64,000 bases of DNA from Haloarcula taiwanensis (GTDB lineage Archaea; Halobacteriota; Halobacteria; Halobacteriales; Haloarculaceae): positions 2,356,001 through 2,420,000 of the forward strand of contig CP019154.1 in the NCBI GenBank assembly GCA_002844335.1, written 5' to 3'. Below, in pieces: positions 44,276 through 53,378 of this stretch; position 1 is the stretch's first letter; each line of letters opens with the position of its first letter. The notes below the pieces were generated by a model. The model searched no databases and was not told where the DNA came from. It saw only the letters and a list, made by a program, of their open reading frames with translations. A program made the position numbers and the translations under genes.

Positions 44276-44534
44276 CGACGACCACACGCCACCTTAGCAA
44301 TACGAGATTAAAAACGGAGTAGATCGTTCACACGTTTCATACCAGTCGCGTCTGGCGATTGCGATTATGGAGTAGGGTAGTGGCAGCCAGTGACTGGTGG
44401 CACAGATGTAATAATTATCCTATATTTCTACGGCGGTCGAATTAGCCTTCCGGTGGAGGCGTGAGACCGACCTTGTCCTGACCAGAGAGTTGCGACCACG
44501 GATTTTAATGCCCAGTCTCCAGGTAACGGACGGT

Positions 44535-45716
44535 ATGGATGAGGCACCTGCTGTCGGTGAGTTGACACCGCCGGATCGAACACTGATGGGGCCCGGCCCG
44601 AGCGACGTCCATCCGCGCGTGCTCAAGGCGATGAGCACGCCGCTGGTCGGCCACCTCGACCCCTCGTTCATTGAGGTTATGGACGAGGTCCAGGACCTCC
44701 TCCGATACACGTTCCGGACGGACAATAAGTGGACGATTCCGGTCTCCGGGACCGGCTCCGCGGCGATGGAGGCAGCCATCGGCAACGTCGTCGAGCCGGG
44801 CGATACGATGCTTGTTCCGACGAACGGCTACTTCGGCGGCCGGATGGCAAGCATGGCCGAGCGTGCGGGCGGCGAGGTCGTCACCGTCGACGCGCCGTGG
44901 GGCCGGCCGCTCGACCCGGCGACGGTCGAAGCGGCCTTCGACGAGCACAGCCCGGACGTGTTCGGGTTCGTCCACGCCGAGACCAGCACTGGCGTTCTCC
45001 AGCCGTCCGTGCCCGAACTCACTGATATCGCCCACGCGAACGACGCGCTTGTCATCGCCGATAGCGTGACCTCGCTGGGCGGCGTCGAACTCCGCGTCGA
45101 CGACTGGGACATCGACGTGGCCTACGCAGGCCCGCAGAAGTGCCTCTCCTGTCCACCGGGCGCGAGCCCGCTCACGCTCAACGACGACGCGATGGACAAG
45201 GTCCTCGCCCGGGAGGAGGACCCCCGGTCGTGGTATCTCGACCTCTCCCTGCTGGAGGGGTACTGGGGCGAGGAGCGCGCCTACCACCACACGGCTCCAA
45301 TCACGAACGTGTACGCGCTCCGTGAGGCGCTTCGGCTCGTCGCCGAGGAGGGCATCGAAAAACGCTGGGACCGCCACCTGCACGTCGCTGGCGCGCTGAA
45401 AGCCGGCGTCGAAGGTATGGGACTGGAGATGAACGCCCCCGACGACTTCTGGCTCCCGAGCCTCAACACCGTCCGCGTGCCCGACGGCGTCGACGACGGC
45501 GCGGTCATCCAGCACCTGCTGGACGAGTACGACCTCGAGATCGCCAGCGGCCTGGGCGCGCTGGAGGGCGACATCTGGCGCATCGGCTGTATGGGCCATT
45601 CGGCCCGCCGGCAGAACGTCAGCTATCTGCTTGCTGCGTTGGGTAACGCGCTCGGTGAGCAGGGTTCGGCAGTGGACGTAGACGCTGGACTAGCGGCGAT
45701 GAGCGAGCGGTTCTGA
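44535..45716 (+). CDS. Class V aminotransferase, alanine-glyoxylate/serine-pyruvate type
   Basis: A 393-residue PLP enzyme, fold type I. It has MGPGPSDVHPRVL at the start, SGTGSAAMEAAIGN (phosphate-binding), the Asp in VIADSVTSLGGVE and the PLP lysine in AGPQKCLSCPPG. It transfers an amino group between alanine or serine and glyoxylate or pyruvate. If glyoxylate is made here, as malate synthase suggests, it could drain it to glycine. ATG 44535 is chosen: a TTTTAATG promoter element lies about 30 bases upstream. Confidence 0.9.
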   Translation: MDEAPAVGELTPPDRTLMGPGPSDVHPRVLKAMSTPLVGHLDPSFIEVMDEVQDLLRYTFRTDNKWTIPVSGTGSAAMEAAIGNVVEPGDTMLVPTNGYFGGRMASMAERAGGEVVTVDAPWGRPLDPATVEAAFDEHSPDVFGFVHAETSTGVLQPSVPELTDIAHANDALVIADSVTSLGGVELRVDDWDIDVAYAGPQKCLSCPPGASPLTLNDDAMDKVLAREEDPRSWYLDLSLLEGYWGEERAYHHTAPITNVYALREALRLVAEEGIEKRWDRHLHVAGALKAGVEGMGLEMNAPDDFWLPSLNTVRVPDGVDDGAVIQHLLDEYDLEIASGLGALEGDIWRIGCMGHSARRQNVSYLLAALGNALGEQGSAVDVDAGLAAMSERF

Positions 45717-45853
45717 CGCTCTCCAGAACCGGCCTCGGAGGGTTCGTTTTGCGGAACTGCTGGAACGAGATTGTCTCACGTAGCTCCGCTGTCCGAAGGC
45801 AAAGGACAACTCAACTGCTGTTCAGGTCCACTCGACACCGACTGAAAACCAAG

Positions 45854-45927
45854 TCCGCCCTCCCCGATTTGAACGGGGGACAAGTCGATCTACAGTCGAC
45901 TGCTCTACCAGTCTGAGCTAAGGGCGG
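45854..45927 (-). tRNA. tRNA-Tyr (anticodon GUA)
   Basis: A 74-base minus-strand tRNA. The acceptor stem pairs CCGCCCT with AGGGCGG, discriminator A. The D arm is GCTC/GAGC, the anticodon stem GTCGA/TCGAC with loop CTGTAGA (anticodon GTA), and the T arm CCCCG/CGGGG with loop TTCAAAT. There is no intron and no encoded CCA. It lies alone after the aminotransferase gene. Confidence 0.97.
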
Positions 45928-46025
45928 TCGACACCCGAAAATACCCCGCCGTCCGGACTTAAGGGTTGTTATTCGCGGAGGGTTCGCCGAACGGTCACAC
46001 GACGCGGAGTGACACACTGATTGGT

Positions 46026-46041
46026 GTCAGACACGTCTGAC
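46026..46041. promoter_or_regulatory. Palindrome GTCAGAC-AC-GTCTGAC upstream of cdrL
   Basis: Perfect seven-base arms with a two-base spacer, about 150 bases upstream of the cdrL start. A further half-site GTCAGAC is at 46137-46143, just before the cdrL TATA region. It resembles the palindrome upstream of cdrS, so it may be an autoregulatory site. Confidence 0.5.
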
Positions 46042-46188
46042 CCACTTGCAGAGGTCTGGGAGACGGGGCAACAGAGTCTACGGACGGAATCTGAGCGGAG
46101 GGAACGGTATCGCGTCATGCCGGTAGCTGACGGGCGTCAGACAGCGCGGGAAGATTAAAATACCATCATGTACAACACACGTCCGAAC

Positions 46189-46815
46189 TCGATGAGCAAA
46201 ATAACGTTCCGCGCTGACGACGACCTCATCGACCAACTCGAGGCGTTCGACGCCTCGAAGAGCGAGGTCATGCGCGAGGCGCTTCGGGAGTATCTCGGAG
46301 ACGCGTCGCCGTCAGCGTCGGAACCATCGTCGTCGTCAGAGTCTGTGACCGACGCCGAGACAATCGACGAGCTCATCGAAGAGCGTGTCGACAGTATCAT
46401 CGCCGACCGACTGCGGATACGACGCCGCCCCTCGCAACCGCAGGATATCAACGTAAACATCTCGTTAGACGGCGTAAGCGCAGGGGCAGCGAACGCTGAA
46501 ACCGAACGACGGCAGACCGCCGATCGGGGTGCAAGTGCCGAGGACGGGCGGTCTCACAGTGAAAATCAGTCGTCCGACACGAGCGGGCGTAAGACAGAGC
46601 CGGAAACGCGGGACAGGACCGACACGGAGGAACGTAAGACATGTGCGCAATGCGGTGATAATCTTGGACCGGACCACGTTTACTGCCCGAACTGTGGCGA
46701 GAAGGCGTCTCGGCGGGTGTTCTGTGATTGCGGCGATGAACTCCGGTCGGACTGGGGATTCTGCCCGGGCTGTGGGAGACGAACGCCCGCAGCGGATGTG
46801 CTCGATCAGACCTAA
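46189..46815 (+). CDS. cdrL: CdrL: long ribbon-helix-helix regulator with C-terminal zinc ribbons
   Basis: A 208-residue regulator. Residues 1-45 are a CopG-type ribbon-helix-helix (ITFRADDDLIDQLEAF, SEVMREALREYLG); about 45-140 is a Ser/Glu-rich linker; the C-terminus has two zinc-binding units, CAQCGDNLGPDHVYCPNCG and a FCDCG...CPGCG pair. This architecture and the position upstream of cdrS-ftsZ2 match haloarchaeal CdrL, which binds the cdrS-ftsZ2 promoter. Start ATG 46189 lies about 30 bases after ATTAAAATA; the ATG at 46168 is too close to that element. Confidence 0.85.
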   Translation, partial: SMSKITFRADDDLIDQLEAFDASKSEVMREALREYLGDASPSASEPSSSSESVTDAETIDELIEERVDSIIADRLRIRRRPSQPQDINVNISLDGVSAGAANAETERRQTADRGASAEDGRSHSENQSSDTSGRKTEPETRDRTDTEERKTCAQCGDNLGPDHVYCPNCGEKASRRVFCDCGDELRSDWGFCPGCGRRTPAADVLDQT

Positions 46816-46917
46816 TTCAGCGTTTACACTGGATAGAAGAGTCCAGACACCGTAAACGAGAAAATGTATGACACTGCCCGTAAGTTTTAATACATCAGGG
46901 TCAGTGGTTTATCCTGC

Positions 46918-46935
46918 GTAAGACGGTCGTCTTAC
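46918..46935. promoter_or_regulatory. Palindrome GTAAGAC-GGTC-GTCTTAC, candidate CdrL/CdrS operator
   Basis: Perfect seven-base inverted repeat about 120 bases upstream of cdrS. More half-sites follow: GTAAAC at 46985 and 47004, GTCTTAC at 47026-47032. It lies just after the promoter-like TTTTAATAC at 46885-46893. Confidence 0.6.
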
Positions 46936-47051
46936 ACGGCGGCGAACGCGAGGGGATGCCGCCCTCGTACTGCGGTTTCGCTGTGTAAACACTCGTGCGG
47001 GGCGTAAACAGCCCTCGTCCGGGCCGTCTTACCCAAGGGGAACTACCAAAC

Positions 47052-47228
47052 ATGGAGCGTGTGACACTACGGATTCCGAAGCAGCAGATTGAAGAGGTCG
47101 AACAGATGGTCGAGACGGGCGAGTACCCCAATCGGAGCGAAGCGATTCGCTCGGCGGTTCGGGAGATGCTCGCCGAGGAAGGCTCCGAACAGGCCTCCGA
47201 AAAGAAGCGGTCCTGGGCCAAGGTGTAA
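47052..47228 (+). CDS. cdrS: CdrS: short ribbon-helix-helix cell division regulator
   Basis: A 58-residue CopG-type protein consisting almost only of the ribbon-helix-helix: [16 protein letters not shown], then [16 protein letters not shown]. It ends in a charged tail. Its stop is two bases from the ftsZ2 start, the arrangement of the conserved haloarchaeal cdrS-ftsZ2 operon. In Halobacterium and Haloferax CdrS is a global regulator needed for normal cell division. ATG 47052 is preferred over the upstream GTG. Confidence 0.93.
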   Translation: MERVTLRIPKQQIEEVEQMVETGEYPNRSEAIRSAVREMLAEEGSEQASEKKRSWAKV

Positions 47229-47230
47229 CG

Positions 47231-48469
47231 ATGCAGGATATCGTTAACGAGGCCCTCGAACGCGACGAGCAGGAACAGAAGCGGATGTCCGACGAGGACG
47301 TCGACGGGTTCGGCGACCCGCGCATCGTCATCGTCGGCTGTGGTGGCGCCGGCAACAACACCGTCAACCGCCTGTACAACATCGGCGTCGAGGGCGCTGA
47401 CACCGTGGCCATCAACACGGACAAACAGCACCTCAAGATGATCGAAGCCGACACGAAGATTCTGGTCGGCAAGTCCCTCACCAATGGCCTCGGGGCCGGC
47501 GGCGACCCGTCGATGGGCGAGCGCGCCACGGAGATGGCACAGGGCACTATCAAGGAAGTGCTAGGCGACGCAGACCTCGTGTTCGTCACCGCCGGCATGG
47601 GCGGCGGCACCGGGACCGGTGCGGCCCCAGTCGTCTCGAAGATCGCTAAAGAACAGGGCGCAATCGTCGTCGGCATGGTGTCGACGCCGTTCAACGTCGA
47701 GCGAGCGCGGACGGTCAAGGCCGAGGAAGGCCTGGAGAAGCTCCGCAACGAGGCGGACTCCATCATCGTGCTGGACAACAACCGCCTGCTCGACTACGTC
47801 CCGAACCTGCCGATCGGCAAGGCGTTCTCCGTGATGGACCAGATCATCGCCGAGACCGTCAAGGGCATCTCAGAGACCATCACCCAGCCGAGCCTCATCA
47901 ACCTCGACTACGCCGACATGACCTCCATCATGAACCAGGGCGGCGTCGCGGTGATGCTGGTCGGCGAGACCCAGGACAAGAACAAGACCGAAGAGGTCGT
48001 CAAGGACGCGATGAACCACCCGCTGCTCGACGTGGACTACCGTGGCGCGAGCGGCGGGCTGGTCCACATCACCGGCGGCCCGGACCTCACGCTGAAGGAG
48101 GCCGAGGGCATCGCACAGAACATCACCGAGCGGCTTGAGGCCGACGCCAACGTCATCTGGGGCGCACGGATTCAGGAAGAGTACAAGGGCAAGGTGCGGG
48201 TCATGGCCATCATGACCGGCGTCCAGTCCGCCCAGGTGCTCGGCCCGACGACCCAGAAACAGGCCAACAAGTCCCGCGAGGCGATTCAGGAAGTCGGCGA
48301 CGACACCTCATTCGATGCGTCCGACAACGTCGAGAGCTTCGACAGCCCCGCCCCGAACAGCGGGAGTCAGAACAGCGGCGGTCGGAACGCCGGCTACAGC
48401 GAGACCGACGGCGGACAGGACCAGCGCGAGAAGAACAACGGACTCGACGTCATCCGGACGAACAAGTAA
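47231..48469 (+). CDS. ftsZ2: Cell division GTPase FtsZ2
   Basis: A 412-residue tubulin-fold GTPase that forms the division ring. It has [14 protein letters not shown], the tubulin signature [35 protein letters not shown] and the T7-loop NLDYADM (Asp for GTP hydrolysis). After about residue 365 the tail is disordered (Ser/Asn/Gly-rich), ending in a short DVIRTNK. Haloarchaea have FtsZ1 and FtsZ2; linkage to cdrS identifies FtsZ2. It shares an operon with cdrS. Confidence 0.95.
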   Translation: MQDIVNEALERDEQEQKRMSDEDVDGFGDPRIVIVGCGGAGNNTVNRLYNIGVEGADTVAINTDKQHLKMIEADTKILVGKSLTNGLGAGGDPSMGERATEMAQGTIKEVLGDADLVFVTAGMGGGTGTGAAPVVSKIAKEQGAIVVGMVSTPFNVERARTVKAEEGLEKLRNEADSIIVLDNNRLLDYVPNLPIGKAFSVMDQIIAETVKGISETITQPSLINLDYADMTSIMNQGGVAVMLVGETQDKNKTEEVVKDAMNHPLLDVDYRGASGGLVHITGGPDLTLKEAEGIAQNITERLEADANVIWGARIQEEYKGKVRVMAIMTGVQSAQVLGPTTQKQANKSREAIQEVGDDTSFDASDNVESFDSPAPNSGSQNSGGRNAGYSETDGGQDQREKNNGLDVIRTNK

Positions 48470-48547
48470 CACCGCGGTTCTTCTTTCCGTTCTCTACGGC
48501 CGCGAGCGACGCTTTTACTCAGCGGTGTCTGACAAACGAGACGTCGG

Positions 48548-49543
48548 TCAGACTGCTTCCAGCGCGTCCAGCAGATTACACTTCCGACAGAGGTCCCGCG
48601 CCGTCGGGGCGCCGCAGTTGTCACATTCGCCGTAGTCGGTGTCGCCGTTCTCGCCGCCGTAGGTGTCGGCGGCCAGCGCCGCGAGCTTCTCGTAGCCGGC
48701 CATAATCGAGTGGCGAGTCCCGGGATGGTTCTCTTCCAGTCCGAGCATGAGGTCCTGTATCTCGCCGCGGTAGGCCTCCTCGGCGTGGGGGCACTCGGTG
48801 ATGTGTGCCGGGAGGTCTTGGAAGCGGGCGTACAGCGCGACTTCCTTCTCCGGGATGTCGCGGAGCGGCTTCGCCCGGGGGATGTGGTGGTCCTGCGCGT
48901 CGCGGGTGCGCTCGGTCGACGCGTCGCCGTCGTCCTCGAACGGACCGAGCGACGCCTCGAAGTGCTTGGCTATCTGTTCCACGTCGCCTTCGAGGAAGTT
49001 CATCAGCGCCGTCTCGGCTTCGTCGTCGAGGTTGTGGCCGGTCAGCAGTTTGTCCGCGTCGAGTTCCTCGGCGTACTTCGAGAGGAGGTCACGGCGGAAC
49101 ACGCCACAGTAGGCACAGGCAGCCATCCCTTCGGGGTCGTCTTCGACAACGTCGTCCATCTGGACGCCGAACTCCTCGGCGTAGGAGACGGTGATGTGTT
49201 CGATGCCGAGGTCGTCGGTCAGTTCCTCGCAGGCCTCCAGACTCGCGTCGCGGTAGCCCTCGATGCCCTCGTGGATAGAAAGCGCAACCAGTTCGATTCG
49301 GGGGTCTTCGGCGAACGTGTCGTGCAGAATCTGCGTGAGAACGACGCTGTCTTTGCCGCCCGAGAGGCCGATAACCCACGTCTCGGGGTCTTCGACAGTG
49401 GCGTCGTCGGACACGAGGCCGTCCTCGCGGATGCGACGACGAACCCGTTTCGTGACCGCTCGGCAGAGATGAGACTCACAGAGGTGCAGCCCGGAATAGG
49501 CCGCGTGTAACACCGCGTTCTCGCCGCATTTGTCGCACTCCAT
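48548..49543 (-). CDS. ncsA: tRNA 2-thiolation protein NcsA (Ncs6/TtuA family)
   Basis: A 331-residue adenylating sulfurtransferase that thiolates the wobble uridine of tRNAs. The N-terminal zinc site is CDKC...CESHLC, the PP-loop GLSGGKDS (about residue 60), the central catalytic pair CAYCG and a later Cys, and the C-terminal zinc site CDNC...CRKC. It works with the ubiquitin-like SAMP2 and UbaA in haloarchaea. Start ATG 49543; the long upstream extension is Arg-rich noise. It converges with ftsZ2. Confidence 0.93.
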   Translation of the reverse strand: MECDKCGENAVLHAAYSGLHLCESHLCRAVTKRVRRRIREDGLVSDDATVEDPETWVIGLSGGKDSVVLTQILHDTFAEDPRIELVALSIHEGIEGYRDASLEACEELTDDLGIEHITVSYAEEFGVQMDDVVEDDPEGMAACAYCGVFRRDLLSKYAEELDADKLLTGHNLDDEAETALMNFLEGDVEQIAKHFEASLGPFEDDGDASTERTRDAQDHHIPRAKPLRDIPEKEVALYARFQDLPAHITECPHAEEAYRGEIQDLMLGLEENHPGTRHSIMAGYEKLAALAADTYGGENGDTDYGECDNCGAPTARDLCRKCNLLDALEAV

Positions 49544-49631
49544 CGTGACGAGTAGTCGTGGCCGCAATGGTGAGAGGGTTTCGTCTCGGTTCCGGCACGG
49601 CAGTAGACAGCGATGTCGTTGGAGACGCCGT

Positions 49632-50339
49632 TCACAGCGCGCCGGGGCCGTGCTGTAACGCGTCGAGAACCGTCTTGACGGTCTGCTCGCGGCCGCTCGA
49701 GGAGAACAGTTCGTGGCCGCCGTCGTACAGCCGTATACGGTCGGCCGGCAGGCGCTCGCCGACGGCACGCGGGTCGACGACTGTGTCCGTGAGCGAGCAA
49801 AACGCCGCGGCGGCGTCCCGGGCCGGCGGAAGGGACCGCTGTGCCCGAAACACCGTCCGGAGGAACGCCGGCGAAACCGACGACGGAGCGTCCGCGAGCT
49901 GCTGGGCCGTCGCCAGGTCACCGATAGCGTCGGCGTCCAGCGTATCGACCGGGATGAACGGTTTCGTAATCGGGAGCGAGGCGAGAGCGTCGAGCACCGG
50001 CCCCGGAACCGGGAAGTCACTGTCCCACCATGGGCTCAGGTACACTCGGTTGCCGATACCGTCGGCGTCGAGGTGGGCCGCTGTCAGCCCGCCTGCACTG
50101 TGCCCGAGCAGGTCGAACCCGCCGAGGTCGGAAGCGTACTCCTGGACCGGACCGACCCACTCCCGCCGGTAGTCGGTGATATGTGTCGGCAGTTCGACGG
50201 CGTGGACACGGTATGTCGTGGCAAGCTGGTCGATGAGCCACTGGACGTTCCGGTGTCGGCAGCGGTTCCCCCACCCGAGGACGAACAGGCAGTCTTTCGC
50301 AGCCCCCTCGTCGTACACGCGAATCTGCATATCCGACAT
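49632..50339 (-). CDS. Alpha/beta-hydrolase
   Basis: A 235-residue alpha/beta-hydrolase. The nucleophile elbow is GHSAGG (about residue 82); the likely acid is the Asp in SLTDTVVDP and the base His in YDGGHELF. The oxyanion loop is in VLGWGNRC. No signal peptide. The substrate, probably an ester or thioester, is unknown. Starts at 50339 (MSDMQIRVYD) or 50330 are equally good. Confidence 0.8.
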   Translation of the reverse strand: MSDMQIRVYDEGAAKDCLFVLGWGNRCRHRNVQWLIDQLATTYRVHAVELPTHITDYRREWVGPVQEYASDLGGFDLLGHSAGGLTAAHLDADGIGNRVYLSPWWDSDFPVPGPVLDALASLPITKPFIPVDTLDADAIGDLATAQQLADAPSSVSPAFLRTVFRAQRSLPPARDAAAAFCSLTDTVVDPRAVGERLPADRIRLYDGGHELFSSSGREQTVKTVLDALQHGPGAL

Positions 50340-50426
50340 TCCCGTTGTGCAGACATAAGCCCGGGTGAACGCCTGACAACCACTCGTCGCGTTGTCGACG
50401 TGGAAGCCGTGCTGTGCTCAGGGCCG

Positions 50427-51442
50427 CTACGACAGCCACGCGCCGTGTGGCTCGTAGTCGACGAGGTGCGTGGTCTCGATGCCATCGTCGGTCTGGCGTT
50501 TCCAGTCCAGTTCCACTGACTCGCCGCCCGACAGGTCCCGCCGCCCGGTGAGCCAGTGCAGCGGGCGCTCGACCATTTGCGCTTCGAGCACCGTCGTCAG
50601 CGCCTCGTTCAGTTCCGCCGGGACCTGATACAGCACGAGCGTGTTGACGACACAGATCGGGACATCGGACGGGATCTCGTCGAATACCGCCGGCAGGTCA
50701 TCGAGCATATCGCCCTCAACGAGTCGCGGTGGCTCCTCGTGGGCGACGGTGAGCGCCCCGTCGAGGACGGCCCGGCGCGCCTCGTGTTCGGGCCAGACGA
50801 GCGCGCGGAGCCAGTCCCTGTCGGCCTCGTCGGTCACGTCGAGCGGATTGCGGTCGAGACCGACCCGAGAGCGGATAGCGGGCGGCGTCTCCGAGAGCGG
50901 CGGGTCGCCGCGTCGGACGCTGCTCTCGATGGTAATCGGCGAGTCGCTGTTACCCACTACGAGACCGTCGTAATCGTAGCGGTAGCGGTCAAACAGCATG
51001 TTCAGGCCGGCACTCGGCCCGAGTTCCACCAGCGCGAGCGGTCCGTCGGTGGCGCGGGCCACCTGTGTGATAGCCGGGTAGAGGACCGCGCTGCGCCGTA
51101 CTGCGTCCGTCTGCGTGCGCCGGGTCCGCAGGAGCGGCCGGATATCGTCGGCATGGTCGAGACAGAACTCGCGGAAGGCTGGAAAGCACCCGTCGTCGGG
51201 GTCGCGCGCCGGCTGGGTGATGCTCGGGTAGTACTCGGCCAGCCGATGGTCGGGCTGCCGGTCGAGCAGGTACTGCACCGCGGCCAGCAGGAGGTGCGGG
51301 GCCTGGCGACCCTCAGGAACGGCCGCTGCGATGTCGAGGATATCACTGTCTTGCGCTGCCTCGCGACAGAGGTGGCTGGACAGGGGAGAGGAGTCGTCGG
51401 TCCGTACAGCCAGGTCCCAAACTGCGTCTGAAGGTCTGACAT
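50427..51442 (-). pseudogene. DUF2332 family gene with an N-terminal single-base frameshift
   Basis: The body, read to the stop at 50427, is a clear DUF2332 protein: SSPLSSHLCREAAQDSDI, LLAAVQYLL, PLALVELGPSAGLNMLFDRY, LVEGDML and VVNTLVLYQV. It has no good start codon. The ATG at 51442 opens MSDLQTQFGTW in another frame. Adding one G in the GG at 51410-51411 (complement) would join them as TQFGTWAVRTDDSSPL, which fits the family's F..WA......SPL start. So the gene is frameshifted, or the read has lost a base. DUF2332 function is unknown; a methyltransferase-like fold is suggested by the AGLNM and GDML motifs. Confidence 0.7.
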
Positions 51443-51524
51443 ATCGTCTCGGAGACAGCAAAGTGATATCGGTGTTCGCCTCCGGAGAGTCAGCGTTTAG
51501 GCTGCGCAAGCAGTAGGGCAGGCA

Positions 51525-52175
51525 ATGAGTCTGGACCGTCCGGAGGCAGTCGAGCGGGTCGAAGAAATCGTCGCCACAGTCGAGGACGAGACGATGCCGG
51601 TCCCGGTCCGAGAGGTGTGGGTGTACGGCGACGTAGCGCTCGGGCTGGACCCGGTCGAGCGACTGGACGTCTACGTCACCAAGGATATCCTGTTCAAGGA
51701 TGCCCCGGAGCGCGCCGAAGAGTTTCAGCGCAGTCACGGCGTCGACGGGGTCGGCAAGACCGTTCGCGCCGCGTGGGCCGACGAGCACCCCGAGTTCATC
51801 CGCGCGAACGCCAACGGCCACGCCGCGCCCGAGAAGTGCCTCGCCGCCCACCTCCTGAGCGACGACGAGCCGGTCCATCTGGAAGTGTGTAACGCCTCCT
51901 TCGAGGACAACGTCACCCAGCGGCTCAAGGGCGCGAAGATGCGAAACGACTACGAGCAGATTCTGGACCCCCGGGGAGCCTGCCTGTGGCTCGACGGCGA
52001 ACGGTCGCCCGACGCGTTCCAGAAGCTCCGTGACAACGAGTTCGTCTTCCCGACGCTGACCCAGTCGCTGTCGATGCTCGGGATGGACGAGACGGAGGCC
52101 GGCGACGCCGCCGACGCGGTCAAAGAGTACCGGGCACAGCAGGAGGGCGCGACGGTTCGAGGCGACGTGGTGTAG
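51525..52175 (+). CDS. Conserved haloarchaeal protein of unknown function
   Basis: A 216-residue acidic cytoplasmic protein. The first 60 residues, with VREVWVYGDVALGLDPVERLDVYV, look like a nucleotidyltransferase-like beta-alpha-beta core, though the catalytic GS motif of that fold is not complete. The rest is helical, ending in DAADAVKEYRAQQEGA. I cannot name a function. It is divergent from the DUF2332 gene and close to a zinc-ribbon protein on the opposite strand. Confidence 0.65.
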   Translation: MSLDRPEAVERVEEIVATVEDETMPVPVREVWVYGDVALGLDPVERLDVYVTKDILFKDAPERAEEFQRSHGVDGVGKTVRAAWADEHPEFIRANANGHAAPEKCLAAHLLSDDEPVHLEVCNASFEDNVTQRLKGAKMRNDYEQILDPRGACLWLDGERSPDAFQKLRDNEFVFPTLTQSLSMLGMDETEAGDAADAVKEYRAQQEGATVRGDVV

Positions 52176-52206
52176 CGCTCACCGTGCCGGCGCTGGACAG
52201 GGTGAC

Positions 52207-52365
52207 TTACAGCAGCCAAGGCGCGTCGACCGTCGAGAACCGGTGTCCGCAGGCGGGACATTCGACGAGCCGCGAGCCGGTCCCGCCGTCCGAAACCGCG
52301 GTGAACCGGCGGCTCCAGGTCACATGACGGCACTCCGGACAGCGGCGGACGAGCGGTGGTATCAT
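52207..52365 (-). CDS. Zinc-ribbon microprotein (52 residues)
   Basis: MIPPLVRRCPECRHVTW at the start and CPACGHRF near the end form a two-CPxC zinc ribbon, about twenty-five residues apart. It ends STVDAPWLL. Start ATG 52365; the longer frame to 52464 has Arg-rich residues and is rejected. The sequence resembles transcription-factor or ribosomal-type zinc ribbons but has no other domain. Role unknown. Confidence 0.7.
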   Translation of the reverse strand: MIPPLVRRCPECRHVTWSRRFTAVSDGGTGSRLVECPACGHRFSTVDAPWLL

Positions 52366-52523
52366 GGGGAGACGTGAGCCGGCACGTGTCGTCCGTAGCC
52401 GCTCACACAGCAAGGGCCTATCGACGGGCGACAGTACTCTGGGCGCGAACACAGGCCATGACAACTACAACGCGGTTTTGAGCGAACGGAAGGGATACAC
52501 CCACACCACGGGAAGGGAATCGT

Positions 52524-53339
52524 ATGCAACGGACGCGACGAGCGACCCTTGGACTGGTCGGTAGCGTGGCGATTGGTGCCCTGAGTGGCTGCCTCGCGCC
52601 GGGCGGGAACGGCAGTGGCGATGGCAGCACGGAAACACGCACGCATCCGTCGCCGGGAACTGATCCCGGCACCGAAACGGACGACGGAGGCACAGAGACG
52701 CCGACCGACGCTGGAGAGACGGAGACTCCCACCAACGAAACACCGACGGATGCGCTGGACGGGCTAGACAGAGTCGAGACACCGCCATACGAGGTCGAAG
52801 AGGTCGAGTGCAACGTTGCTGACTCCGGCGAGGGCGACCGCAATCCGCTGTATCTCTGTGCGAATATGCCGGCCAAGCCATCGTTGTCGTTCGAACAGGC
52901 GTCGACCCGAGGGGCGCTGTTTGCCGATGAAGGGCTAGCGCGCGCCCCGGACGACAACGGTGACCAGCTCTACGCGACGCTGTTGACAGACGCCGACGAC
53001 ATCGAGCGACTCGAAGACAACAGCGGTGACGCGTACAGTCTCGCCGCCGACACCGACTTCGAGAGTCACGCCGTGCTCGTCGTCCAGACCGGCTGGGGGT
53101 CCGGTTCGATCGTCCCCCATCTGAAACGCATCGAGGAGACAGCGGACGGCATCCACGCGTTCGGCTGTTACACGCAGCCCTGTGTGTACACCAGTGATTT
53201 CACTGCTCGGTCGACGGTCGTCAGGTTCGAGCGCCCGGACACCCTCGACAGCGGCGTCGTCAGCCTGACCGTCGACCCGTCGACGCGGTACAACGTGGCG
53301 ACGGGTGAGGGCGTGGTGACAATCGACCCGTCGGGGTAA
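52524..53339 (+). CDS. Predicted lipoprotein, unknown function
   Basis: A 271-residue exported protein. RTRRATLGLVG (twin arginine) and then the lipobox LSGC at about residue 22 mark a Tat-exported lipoprotein. A Thr/Glu/Pro/Gly-rich linker (about 25-75) follows, likely O-glycosylated, then a globular acidic domain with a pair of cysteines near FGCYTQPCVYTS. The binding partner is unknown. It precedes two membrane-protein genes on the same strand. Confidence 0.8.
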   Translation: MQRTRRATLGLVGSVAIGALSGCLAPGGNGSGDGSTETRTHPSPGTDPGTETDDGGTETPTDAGETETPTNETPTDALDGLDRVETPPYEVEEVECNVADSGEGDRNPLYLCANMPAKPSLSFEQASTRGALFADEGLARAPDDNGDQLYATLLTDADDIERLEDNSGDAYSLAADTDFESHAVLVVQTGWGSGSIVPHLKRIEETADGIHAFGCYTQPCVYTSDFTARSTVVRFERPDTLDSGVVSLTVDPSTRYNVATGEGVVTIDPSG

Positions 53340-53378
53340 CCCCGTGATTCTTTGCGACGTGCCGCTGAACCGACAGCT

